In this document: positions 55,814 through 62,866 of the stretch, in pieces
Layout: every line of letters starts with the position of its first letter
Numbering within the stretch: position 1 is the stretch's first letter
Source: Halomontanus rarus
Lineage (GTDB): Archaea; Halobacteriota; Halobacteria; Halobacteriales; Natrialbaceae
Reading direction: 5' to 3'
Assembly (NCBI RefSeq): GCF_017357405.1
Contig: NZ_CP071597.1
Coordinates: forward strand, 868,001 to 932,000
DNA: 64,000 bases
The notes under the pieces: generated by a model
Told to the model about the DNA's origin: nothing
Database searches by the model: none
Seen by the model: only the letters and a program-made list of their open reading frames with translations
Translations under genes and position numbers: made by a program

Positions 55814-56032
55814 TAACGTCCAAGGCACCTTGTCGGTTGTGTCGTCGCGTGTCTGTGGAGAGTCATATGTCGATTGGATTCCAATCATTGGAGTATCGTT
55901 TTACTCGGGTGCGGATTAACTCGGGCCCAACACTCGCAGGTACCAAGAGACACGATGACATACTTCTGAACCGAGTGAGCCCGGTCAAATACTGATTGTT
56001 CATCGTCTGAGTCCTCGAGGATAACCGCTCGA

Positions 56033-56054
56033 CCCCTCGCCGTTTACGGCGGGG
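56033..56054. repeat. Orphan IS200/IS605-type end hairpin
   Basis: CCCC-T-CGCCG-TTTA-CGGCG-GGG followed by AGGATGTCAC, again the conserved tail. Confidence 0.5.
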
Positions 56055-56072
56055 AGGATGTCACACTCTGAC

Positions 56073-56362
56073 TCAATCCTCAACTGGATCATCGACCGAT
56101 CGTCCGACGAGGGCCTCGACGATGTCTTCAACCGTTGCAATCCCCTCGAACGCTCCCCACTCGTCGATGACTGCGGCCATCTGCTGCCGATCCTCCCCGA
56201 ACTGTATCAGGAGATCGCTAATTACCATCGTCTCCGGGACGACGAGAATCTCGCGGGCGATGTCACCGACTCTCTCAGCATCCCTCTCGTCCACCTCTGC
56301 TCGCAACACGTCCTTGACATCTGCGAACCCAACCACTTGGTCACCGTCGTTGGCATCAAGAA
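56073..56362 (-). pseudogene. CBS-domain fragment of a CNNM/CorC-type protein
   Basis: The minus strand reads DGDQVVGFADVKDVLR, then ILVVPETM, RQQMAAVIDEWGAFEG and IATVEDIVEALVG, the second CBS domain of CNNM/HlyC-CorC transporters. The membrane domain and first CBS domain are missing upstream, and an IS-type hairpin lies just beyond its 3' end. It is a remnant. Confidence 0.65.
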
Positions 56363-56439
56363 CTTGTGACGGTGCGTATCACCGTCCTCAGAAATTTTTT
56401 GATTTCTGCTGTCGAGGCGAATCGTAGATTCACTCACCA

Positions 56440-56605
56440 TTGGAGAGCAAAACTCTCAAGGAGGGTGTCCCCAGAATGCAAAGCATTCTGGTGGGCATGG
56501 AAGACGCATGGCGTTCCATACTGCACGAGAGTTCGCTCTCGTGAACGCCGTGAACGGCGAGGCTTTGCGCCTACTCAACCCGTAAACGCCGGGGCTCTCT
56601 CGCTA
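56440..56605 (+). ncRNA. Candidate structured RNA, perhaps an orphan TnpB guide RNA
   Basis: Non-coding stretch with a chain of hairpins: GAGAG-N5-CTCTC; CCAGAATGC-AAA-GCATTCTGG (56471-56491, perfect); ATGGAA-N11-TTCCAT; CACGAGAG-TTCG-CTCTCGTG (56524-56543, perfect with a stable loop); and CGCCGT-GA-ACGGCG (56546-56559). The final CCCGTAAACGCCGGGG resembles an IS200/IS605 right end. No tnpB is attached. The strand is assumed. Confidence 0.4.
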
Positions 56606-56879
56606 TTAAATGATAGTAATTACACAACAAGTATATCCATCTCTCATTCAGACGGGAGGATTCTGCGGCAGTCTCGATGAACTGCTGAAGCTGTAGTGCG
56701 CTCGTTTTCTGTTTCGCTTGGTAGACGATCGCATTATCCTCTTGTGTCAGCGATTGCTTGACGAGCGCCGTCTTGCCAAGTCGCCGTCGACCGAATATCA
56801 CCGCGAGTTCGGCGTCGTCCGACTCGTAGAGCGCCCGGAGACGGTCGAGTTCCTCCGACCGGTTCACGAAATCCGCCAT
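56571..56879 (-). pseudogene. Truncated archaeal ATPase (ATPase_2) gene
   Basis: The first 77 or so residues are a good ATPase_2 start: MADFVNRSEELDRLRALY and the P loop FGRRRLGKTALV. Homology stops near 56660, where the text enters repeat sequence (SSRLNERWIYLL), so Walker B, winged helix and DUF234 are lost. The intact paralogue is at 45891-47294. The upstream operator cluster remains. Confidence 0.65.
56621..56658. repeat. Imperfect direct repeat, copy A
   Basis: CAACAAGTATATCC followed by TCTCAT and GACGGGAG; matches 57101-57140. It lies at the break of the truncated ATPase. Confidence 0.5.
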
Positions 56880-56900
56880 AGAAGTCGTACACTACTCCCC

Positions 56901-56953
56901 AGTATGACACTTCTCATAATCGTACTCTGGAGTGTCATACTCTAGAGTATCAT
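56901..56953. promoter_or_regulatory. Operator cluster upstream of the truncated ATPase
   Basis: AGTATGACACT (56901-56911) is inverted as AGTGTCATACT (56931-56941); TACTCTRGAGTRTCAT is repeated head to tail at 56923 and 56938; ATACTCTAGAGTAT (56937-56950) is a perfect palindrome. The cluster starts 22 bases upstream of the ATG. Confidence 0.5.
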
Positions 56954-56993
56954 TATCTCGCGAGTCTCGTTTGAACTCGGCTGGTGACTACTC

Positions 56994-57011
56994 CTACGAC
57001 TGAAGTCGTGG
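56994..57011. repeat. Orphan IS200/IS605-type end hairpin
   Basis: CTACGAC-TGAA-GTCGTGG followed by CGATCCTG. Confidence 0.4.
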
Positions 57012-57100
57012 CGATCCTGATTGAACGGGTGAATCCAGCAGCGATGTCCGTTTCGACGCCGTAGCACAGCTCGAGTCAGCGGTTGCTATCACCAATGTTA

Positions 57101-57140
57101 ATCACGCAACAAGTATATCCGTATCTCATCCGGACGGGAG
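57101..57140. repeat. Imperfect direct repeat, copy B
   Basis: Second copy of the repeat at 56621-56658, about 480 bases away in the same orientation. Confidence 0.5.
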
Positions 57141-57527
57141 TACGGGAGAGGAGGAACCGAATCCGAAACTGCATCACAGTGTGTTCATGTTGCCTCTCCC
57201 ACTCGTTTACTGGCGATGATGGCGAACCGGGGTCTACGCCGTCACCGATCTCCGCAGAAAAACTGCATCAGCCCGGACAAACACGCCGGTACGAGTAGCT
57301 GAACGTTGCTACGCGAAGCAGTGACGTGTCGGAACACCACCAAAACTCAGTGGTGAGTATTCTTCGGTCGATACGTGCTTTTCTCTCTCTGGCACGGTAT
57401 TCACGTTCGAACTACCTTCTCCTTCTTCAATATATTTCCGACATACAGTACCCATTTTTAATACAATATTTTTCTAGAAAATCTCTAAATGGGGGTTTGT
57501 GGAAGGTGGAAAAGGGGATGACAAACA
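57141..57527 (+). other. AT-rich spacer without a gene
   Basis: No acidic open frame or motif is seen; the stretch ends in the AT-rich leader of the small zinc-finger gene. Confidence 0.4.
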
Positions 57528-57650
57528 ATGGCAAGCGCCGATAAAGCACTGGAATACTGCCCGGAATGCGGAAAACAGCAGATGGTTCGCAAAACGGTTC
57601 CGTGGCAATCCAATTTGTGTCTGGAATGTGGTACTGATATCGAACGGTAA
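57528..57650 (+). CDS. Small CPxCG zinc-finger protein
   Basis: 40 residues: MASADKALEYCPECGKQQ then NLCLECGTDIER. Two CxxCG knuckles fit a treble-clef-like micro zinc finger, a class common in haloarchaea and often linked to stress or regulation. A purine-rich GGAAGGTGGA lies upstream as a possible ribosome site. It is probably real despite its size. Confidence 0.6.
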   Translation: MASADKALEYCPECGKQQMVRKTVPWQSNLCLECGTDIER

Positions 57651-58183
57651 TTGGCCATACAAGTAACGGGACACGACTACGAGTGAGGCAACCCGGAGAA
57701 CTCGCGCTGATTCCTCGAGAGGAGGGCGATCCGAATGGGGGATACGGACCCATCGCCCTTACGAACGTATCGAGATGTACGTCGATTATCTGCTCGTCGA
57801 GGACGATATCGATACGGATGCTACCGCGAGCGCGGATCGATGTCTCGAGCGATTGCCGACGGTCGAGACCGGGGCCCTCCTCGAGCGGTCGTGCCAATGA
57901 CACTGGCAGTCTCCGGAAACACGAAACGAGTCTCGAAAGCTTCGGCCGACGCTTCGAGTACGATGGCGAACGACATCACGTCTGAGTCAAATGGTAAGGA
58001 GGACCGTTCGTGAACTCCAGGACGTGGCAATTTCGTGCGCCTGCGAAACGCATACGACGACCTCAATACGTCTTCGGTCTCACAGATCGAGTAGACGGCT
58101 CTGCAAATTGCAGTCTGTAAACAATCAATTGTGGTACTGGGCTCTTCGAGTGAGTTCGACCCGCGAACGGACTTCCCCAGAGA
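57651..58183 (+). other. Spacer with one weak open frame
   Basis: A 41-codon frame at 57775-57900 (+, MYVDYLLVEDDIDTD...) has acidic composition but no family and no clear upstream signals; it may be the tail of a lost gene. Nothing else is visible. Confidence 0.3.
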
Positions 58184-58315
58184 TCAAATTCCGTTTCGTA
58201 CGATCTTAGAGCGGCAGTGGGGATGAACTGGTTCACCACAATAACGAGATTCGTGGCCATCGATCGGCTGTTGACACACGTTGCAAATCGTCGCTGTGGG
58301 AAAGTGGGTACTCAT
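58184..58315 (-). CDS. Small zinc-binding protein
   Basis: 43 residues: TICNVCQQPIDGHESRYCGEPVHPHCRSK. The order CxxC, C, HPHC recalls half of a LIM, PHD or RING-type finger. It is free-standing, with no neighbour on the same strand. The length and single motif leave the function open. Confidence 0.5.
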   Translation of the reverse strand: MSTHFPTATICNVCQQPIDGHESRYCGEPVHPHCRSKIVRNGI

Positions 58316-58683
58316 CTGACTAAGACAGGCTTCACAGAAAGACTATAATAAAATATTGTATTAGTAATTACCAATGTCCGTTGCGAGAGACCGTCCAGTG
58401 GTGGCCACCTTCGTAATTGCTACTCCAGTATATCGCTGAACCACGGTTTGTGTCCGACCTCGGCACAACAGTTGTACTATTCGGAGACATCGAAATAGAC
58501 AACTGTGTCGGGAATAACGTTGTCGGCTGACACTACTGTGCCGTCTACAACGACACTCTCGCTTCACGATGTGTCTGGCAAACGGGAGCGAAACCCGTCG
58601 TGAATGAACTCCACAATTGGCACCGATACCGCAGTCACTGGTTCACGGGAACTCCTTTGCGTGTAGGTACCCAGACATAAGAC

Positions 58684-58907
58684 ACGAGTAAGAACATCGC
58701 GATCTCGGATGGCGTCTACCGAGAACTGAAATGAGAGAAAGGTGATCGAAGTTTTAGCGACGTCATTCGAGAACACCTCGAGGAGCGCAGAGAACTCGCG
58801 GAACGGGTGAAGGAGTGCTCGACCGTGAGACACACGAGGGAGTAAAAGAGGATATCGAGCAGCTGAGCCAAGGGACCCTTTCGAGACTCGACGATGAAAC
58901 TCTGTGA
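58684..58907 (+). pseudogene. vapB: Decayed VapB antitoxin gene
   Basis: The text reads SKNIAISDGVYRELK, stop, then DRSFSDVIREHLEERREL, and after a frameshift VLDRETHEGVKEDIEQLSQGT to a stop overlapping the vapC start. The expected ATG is ACG at 58684. The three lesions rule out a working product. Confidence 0.65.
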
Positions 58908-59303
58908 TACGTCGGTACTCGTCGATATCGATCGTGGCGGTGTTGCAGCTCGGGTCGCAAAACTTGACGACGAGGGCCGCCATGCAATCAGTACCGTCAC
59001 GGTAACTGAACTTCGACACGGTGTCAACAAACGGTACGACGACGAATCGGCACGCCGAGACGCACTCGAGGATATAGAACGGCTTCTCTCCCGATTCGAA
59101 ATCGTCGCTGTGGACCGAGCCGTCGCGACCCAATGGGCGACATCACCACCGAATTACAGCAACGAGGGAAGCCATTGTACGACTTACACGATGTATACGT
59201 TGGAGCAACAGCGACAGTCGAACAGTTGCCGGTCCTGACCACGAACGTCGATCGTTTCGAGCGGATGGACACCGTGTCCGTCGTCGATTGGTCCTCATTC
59301 TAA
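58894..59303 (+). pseudogene. vapC: Frameshifted VapC PIN-domain toxin gene
   Basis: PIN-domain ribonuclease remnant. The first frame has MKLCDTSVLVDIDRG (catalytic Asp), VTVTELRHGV (Glu) and FEIVAVDRAVATQW; near 59135 the homology shifts frame to GDITTELQQRGKPLYDLHDVYVGATA and LPVLTTNVDRFERM, ending in VVDWSSF. One indel separates the halves. It overlaps the dead vapB gene by 14 bases, the usual operon layout. Confidence 0.7.
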
Positions 59304-59364
59304 AGTAAAGGCGTTAACGGAACGGCCACCAACCTCTTGGATAGACGTCTGAAACGGCCTGCTG

Positions 59365-59410
59365 AATACAGAGGATGGATGCAGCACGACTACACCCTTT
59401 GTTTCGAACT
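59365..59410. repeat. Dispersed repeat, copy near vapC
   Basis: Nearly identical to 44060-44105. It is preceded by ACGGCCTGCTGAATACAG, a string that recurs with variation at 60241 and 61181. Confidence 0.55.
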
Positions 59411-59533
59411 AATGAGGGTGAACTAGCCGAGATAGAACGTGCTTACTGATCAGAGTATCCAATCGTGATAGTTCGCAACAAAGGTCGGATAGCTACAAAC
59501 CACAATTATTGCTTTCGACAGCGGTAATACACT

Positions 59534-60127
59534 ATGTTCCCGGAACGCATCGAGACGGACCGACTTAGCCTCGAACGAATTTCGCACGACTCCGTCGATG
59601 TATTCGATCTTCACGAACTCTACTCCAATGGAGACGATACAGAGGAGATGTTCGAGTATTGGGACTCGTCACCCCACAAAACGGTAAAAGAGACGTATGA
59701 CTATGTAGACGAGGCCGAACGATTGTGGGACGAGGGAGAGGGTGCGAAATACGTGATCCGACCGAAGGAGGGGGAAGACGGGACGGGCGTCATCGCCGGA
59801 ACGACAGGACTGTATCCGGATTGGGAAAAATGGTCTGCCAACCTTGGCATCCTTCTTGACAAGCAATTTTGGGGCCGCGGATATTCCGGTGAACGCGTTG
59901 ATGCCCTCCTCTCCGTCGCGTTCGACCGACTCGGACTCGAGCTCGTCGTCGCTGCTCACATCGACGGAAACGAGAAGTCCCGACGAGCGATCAACAAGTA
60001 CGTCGAACGGTATGGCGGCCAATACGAAGGCCTTCTTCGGAATTGGCTTCCGCTGTCGGACACCGTTGCTGATGTTCACAGATATACGATTTCACGCGAA
60101 GAATATCTCGAGGCGATCAAATGCTAA
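59534..60127 (+). CDS. GNAT family N-acetyltransferase, RimJ/RimL type
   Basis: Acetyl-CoA-dependent transferase of 197 residues. It starts IETDRLSLERISHDS; the acetyl-CoA region is NLGILLDKQFWGRGYSGERVDALL and then VVAAHIDGNEKSRRAINKYVERYGG. RimJ/RimL-type enzymes acetylate protein N termini or small amines. It appears intact within a degraded neighbourhood and has an AT-rich leader. Confidence 0.82.
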   Translation: MFPERIETDRLSLERISHDSVDVFDLHELYSNGDDTEEMFEYWDSSPHKTVKETYDYVDEAERLWDEGEGAKYVIRPKEGEDGTGVIAGTTGLYPDWEKWSANLGILLDKQFWGRGYSGERVDALLSVAFDRLGLELVVAAHIDGNEKSRRAINKYVERYGGQYEGLLRNWLPLSDTVADVHRYTISREEYLEAIKC

Positions 60128-60343
60128 GTAGTTCTCCGATACTGATCGATCATCGGCTCTCGGTGAGTGGCCTTTAGTTCCTGTAACATTCGCGCTCCGT
60201 ATTCAGCAGAACCTGATCAAACTACCGGGCCGCTGTCAAAAACGGCGTGCTGAATACAGCGGGAGTAGTCAGCACGTGGTTTCTATTAGCTTCTGAGGAT
60301 TTCAACGGAGCCGGGATTTCGAATGTTAAGCGGCGTAACTCTC

Positions 60344-60997
60344 CTATCCCGGTCCGAAGGCCGCGATATCGGCTCCCACTGTCGCCAGTGCGTCGGCGGG
60401 GTTCGGGTCGCTGTCGGCCAGATGCGTGTACTGGTGTTCCGGGATATCCGACAGTGCTGCCGTAACGGCCTCGCTGTACGTCTCGACACCCGGTTCTGTC
60501 GGGTCGTCGCCACCCCAGACGTCTCGGATGACCGTCATCGAATCGATGCGCACTTCCAGCCTGCGTGGCTCGTAGCGAGCCAACAGTTCCGAGAGGCCGA
60601 GCTGGAGGGCGACGTACTCGGCGGTGTTGTTCCCGGTCCGGGAGCCGACGGGTCGACCGAGACGGGCGAGGTGGTTTTCCGCAGCGTCCACGATGACAGC
60701 GCCCGCACCTGCGGGGCCGGGGTTGCCGCGTGAACTACCGTCGACGTAGAGGACGAACGTGTCGCTCGTCGGTTCGGGGACGGGTGGCCGGGTGAGTCCC
60801 GATCCCAGCAGGCTCTCGAGCGCGCGACGCAATTCGGCTGGGGTGGTCTCGGGGTCGAAGAGACCGCCGTAGCCGGGGACAGCGTCGTCGACGGCGTCGA
60901 TGGCGGCCGCCACCTCGTAGCCGACGCCCGCGAGTACCTCGTCGACGAGCGTGGCGAGTGGTGAGAGGTGTTCGGCCGGGAGGGGGTCGTCAGTCAC
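60344..60997 (-). CDS. rnhA: Ribonuclease HI
   Basis: Haloarchaeal RNase HI of 217 residues with an N-terminal helical extension and a C-terminal catalytic domain. Metal-binding acids are in YVDGSSRGNPG, NNTAEYVALQLG, VRIDSMTV and the late ADALATVGAD. It cuts the RNA of RNA/DNA hybrids. A GTG start at 60997 (VTDDPLP) is chosen because GGGGGAGAT lies just upstream; the frame extends to 61075 with unlikely text. The 5' end has a decayed copy near 43962-43995. Confidence 0.85.
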   Translation of the reverse strand: MTDDPLPAEHLSPLATLVDEVLAGVGYEVAAAIDAVDDAVPGYGGLFDPETTPAELRRALESLLGSGLTRPPVPEPTSDTFVLYVDGSSRGNPGPAGAGAVIVDAAENHLARLGRPVGSRTGNNTAEYVALQLGLSELLARYEPRRLEVRIDSMTVIRDVWGGDDPTEPGVETYSEAVTAALSDIPEHQYTHLADSDPNPADALATVGADIAAFGPG

Positions 60998-61180
60998 GCT
61001 ATCTCCCCCTTCGGGCTTCGGTTTCGGGCCTTCACACCCTCGCTCCCGGCTAATCTCGTTAGCTGGTCGCACCACTGCATACCGGTCTTCGGTGGTCGAG
61101 CGGGATAATTGCTTCAGGTGGCACCGGTGGTGGGCCGTTTCGGATCAGTCGGCCCTTGAGGTCCTCAGCGGCTGACACAA

Positions 61181-61219
61181 ACGGCCTGCTGAATAGAGAG
61201 TGCGGGTTCAGCAGGCCGT
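61181..61219. repeat. Perfect 13-base inverted repeat
   Basis: ACGGCCTGCTGAA (61181-61193) and its exact complement (61207-61219) enclose a 13-base loop. It lies just beyond the stop of the regulator at 61241, so it may be a terminator hairpin or a decayed mobile-element end; single arms of it occur at 59353 and 60241. Confidence 0.5.
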
Positions 61220-61240
61220 GGTCGACCCGCGAAGAGCGGA

Positions 61241-62152
61241 TCACCGTGGGAGGTCACTCCACTCATCGAGCGGATCTGAATCCGATCTAACCGAGGCGTA
61301 GACGCGCTCGGCCCACTCGCGCGCAATCGGCGCATCTGTATCGACGAACACCTGCATGAGTCCGGTGGCCTCGTCGTAACCGCCGATACCGACGCGGTCG
61401 TCGAAGAGAGCGAGACCGTACGGAAGTTCCTCACGCGTCCGGAGGGTCAAGTGCCCGCGATCGATCGCTTTTCGGGCGCGCTCGGGGTACGTCTCGAAGA
61501 GTTTCTCGACGATATGCGGTAAGTAAATGATCTCGGTGTCGGTCTTGTCGAACACCTGCTGGTGGAATTCGCCGAGGACCAGCGGTGCCATGTGCGTCGT
61601 GTTGAACCCCCGAAGTGATTCGGACTCGCTGACGAGCGTGATGAATCGCTCAATCGGCCTATAGGGATCGTCCGGTTCGGCGACGGTAATCGTCGCGTCC
61701 ACGAACGGTTCGAGGACGAAGTCCCGGTGATCCTCACAGACCGCATCCAGAAGCGGTGTCATTCTGTGTGCGGTCCGTACGTTCGCCTCGAATCGGAGGA
61801 TTTCCTCGGCGGTGACTGCACCGCGCCAAGTCAACTGAAATCGGCCGTCGATCTTTTCGACGAAGTCCCGTTCGTCGAGCCACTGCGTGTAGCGGTGGCT
61901 CGTCGCCCGCGAGACGTCGAGTCGTTCTTCGATCTCCCGGCGATCGAGCGGTTCCTCTAGTAGCGCTTCGAGGACCGGGCCGTGCCTGACGATATCGCCG
62001 AGCAGGTCCGTATCGACGCGGTCGCCCGCGGCGTCCAGACGCTGGCCGAGATAGCGACGGTGCCGTTCGTTTTCCAGGATGGCTTCCAGAACCGGCGAGC
62101 CCGATGGCGGGCGGCCATCCCCGTCCAATCGGTCGTCTTGATCAGGTTCCAT
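61241..62152 (-). CDS. Winged-helix regulator with FilR1-like C-terminal domain
   Basis: Protein of 303 residues. A winged helix (about 60-115) has LDRREIEERLDVSRATSHRY; the C-terminal half, with FITLVSESESLRGFNTT and LALFDDRVGIGGYDEATG, fits the FilR1-type ligand or regulatory domain found in many haloarchaeal regulators. ATG 62152 gives MEPDQDDRL. Its target genes are not evident nearby. It precedes the IS605-type element. Confidence 0.78.
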   Translation of the reverse strand: MEPDQDDRLDGDGRPPSGSPVLEAILENERHRRYLGQRLDAAGDRVDTDLLGDIVRHGPVLEALLEEPLDRREIEERLDVSRATSHRYTQWLDERDFVEKIDGRFQLTWRGAVTAEEILRFEANVRTAHRMTPLLDAVCEDHRDFVLEPFVDATITVAEPDDPYRPIERFITLVSESESLRGFNTTHMAPLVLGEFHQQVFDKTDTEIIYLPHIVEKLFETYPERARKAIDRGHLTLRTREELPYGLALFDDRVGIGGYDEATGLMQVFVDTDAPIAREWAERVYASVRSDSDPLDEWSDLPR

Positions 62153-62216
62153 GTGACCCACTCGCTAGAGAGAGGCTGTCACTGGTAGTAACTCTATAGG
62201 CGGTGCAGGGCGAGAA

Positions 62217-62238
62217 CCCCGACCCTTGAGGTTGGGGG
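62217..62238. repeat. Left-end hairpin of the tnpA/tnpB element
   Basis: CCCC-G-ACC-N5-GGT-T-GGGG, 18 bases outside the tnpA stop; it probably marks the element's outer end. Confidence 0.5.
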
Positions 62239-62255
62239 TGAAGCCCGTCGAAGGA

Positions 62256-62654
62256 CTACACATGCTCACTACGGTTGATGTACTGTTCAATCGTTTCCCG
62301 ACTCACCTCTCCTGCCGTCCCCACGTAGAATGAACGCTCCCAACACCCACTGCCCCAATACAACGACCGCATCACTTCGGGATATTCTGACCACAATCTC
62401 CGTGCTGTCACGCTCTTCAACCGTGATACAATCTCACTTGACGCGTGTTTCGGATGCGCTCCCAAGAACACATGAACGTGGTCAGGGGAGATATGCAACG
62501 ACCGCAACTCGTAGTCGTTCCGCTCGATAATCGCATGGAACTCCGATTCCAATGTCTCTGCAACGTAGTCGAGAAACGAGTGTCGATACCGAGGGCACCA
62601 CACGAAGTGGTAGTTGATATTGTACACCGTGTGGTTTGAACGAGTCGCCTCCAT
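62256..62654 (-). CDS. tnpA: TnpA, IS200/IS605 family HUH transposase
   Basis: Y1 transposase of 132 residues. It has YHFVWCPRYR near residue 15, the metal-binding HUH motif in DHVHVFLG and the catalytic Tyr in EQYINRSEH near the end. It moves single-stranded DNA between palindromic ends. ATG 62654 gives MEATRSNHTVY. It is divergent from the RHH and tnpB genes, the IS605 arrangement. All key residues are present, so it may be active. Confidence 0.88.
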   Translation of the reverse strand: MEATRSNHTVYNINYHFVWCPRYRHSFLDYVAETLESEFHAIIERNDYELRSLHISPDHVHVFLGAHPKHASSEIVSRLKSVTARRLWSEYPEVMRSLYWGSGCWERSFYVGTAGEVSRETIEQYINRSEHV

Positions 62655-62716
62655 GCACACTGCACGGCGTAACAACATTTAAGTCAATGTGTTACTAAGT
62701 ATTTACTGCAAACAAG

Positions 62717-62857
62717 ATGGCGCGACGATTCACCGTCGATTTCGAGGAGGACTTCTACAAAGACTTCTCGAAGAAATGCATCGACGAAGACCGAACGAAA
62801 GCCGATGTCGTACGCGAACTCCTCCGCGAGTGGACGTACGACGAAGACACCGAGTGA
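62717..62857 (+). CDS. Small ribbon-helix-helix-like protein of the IS605 element
   Basis: 46 residues starting MARRFTVDFEEDFY with VVRELLREWTYDED at the end, a strand-helix-helix pattern typical of Arc/MetJ proteins. It lies between tnpA and tnpB and ends ten bases before the tnpB ATG. It may repress the element; no direct proof. Confidence 0.6.
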   Translation: MARRFTVDFEEDFYKDFSKKCIDEDRTKADVVRELLREWTYDEDTE

Positions 62858-62866
62858 GTATCACGC

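Noticed and set aside
41405..57011. Repeated hairpins as a CRISPR array
   Set aside because: The units differ in sequence, are kilobases apart and have no regular spacers or cas genes.
58564..59133. Minus-strand frame of 189 codons over vapBC
   Set aside because: Composition is not haloarchaeal-like and the vapB and vapC remnants on the other strand explain the DNA.
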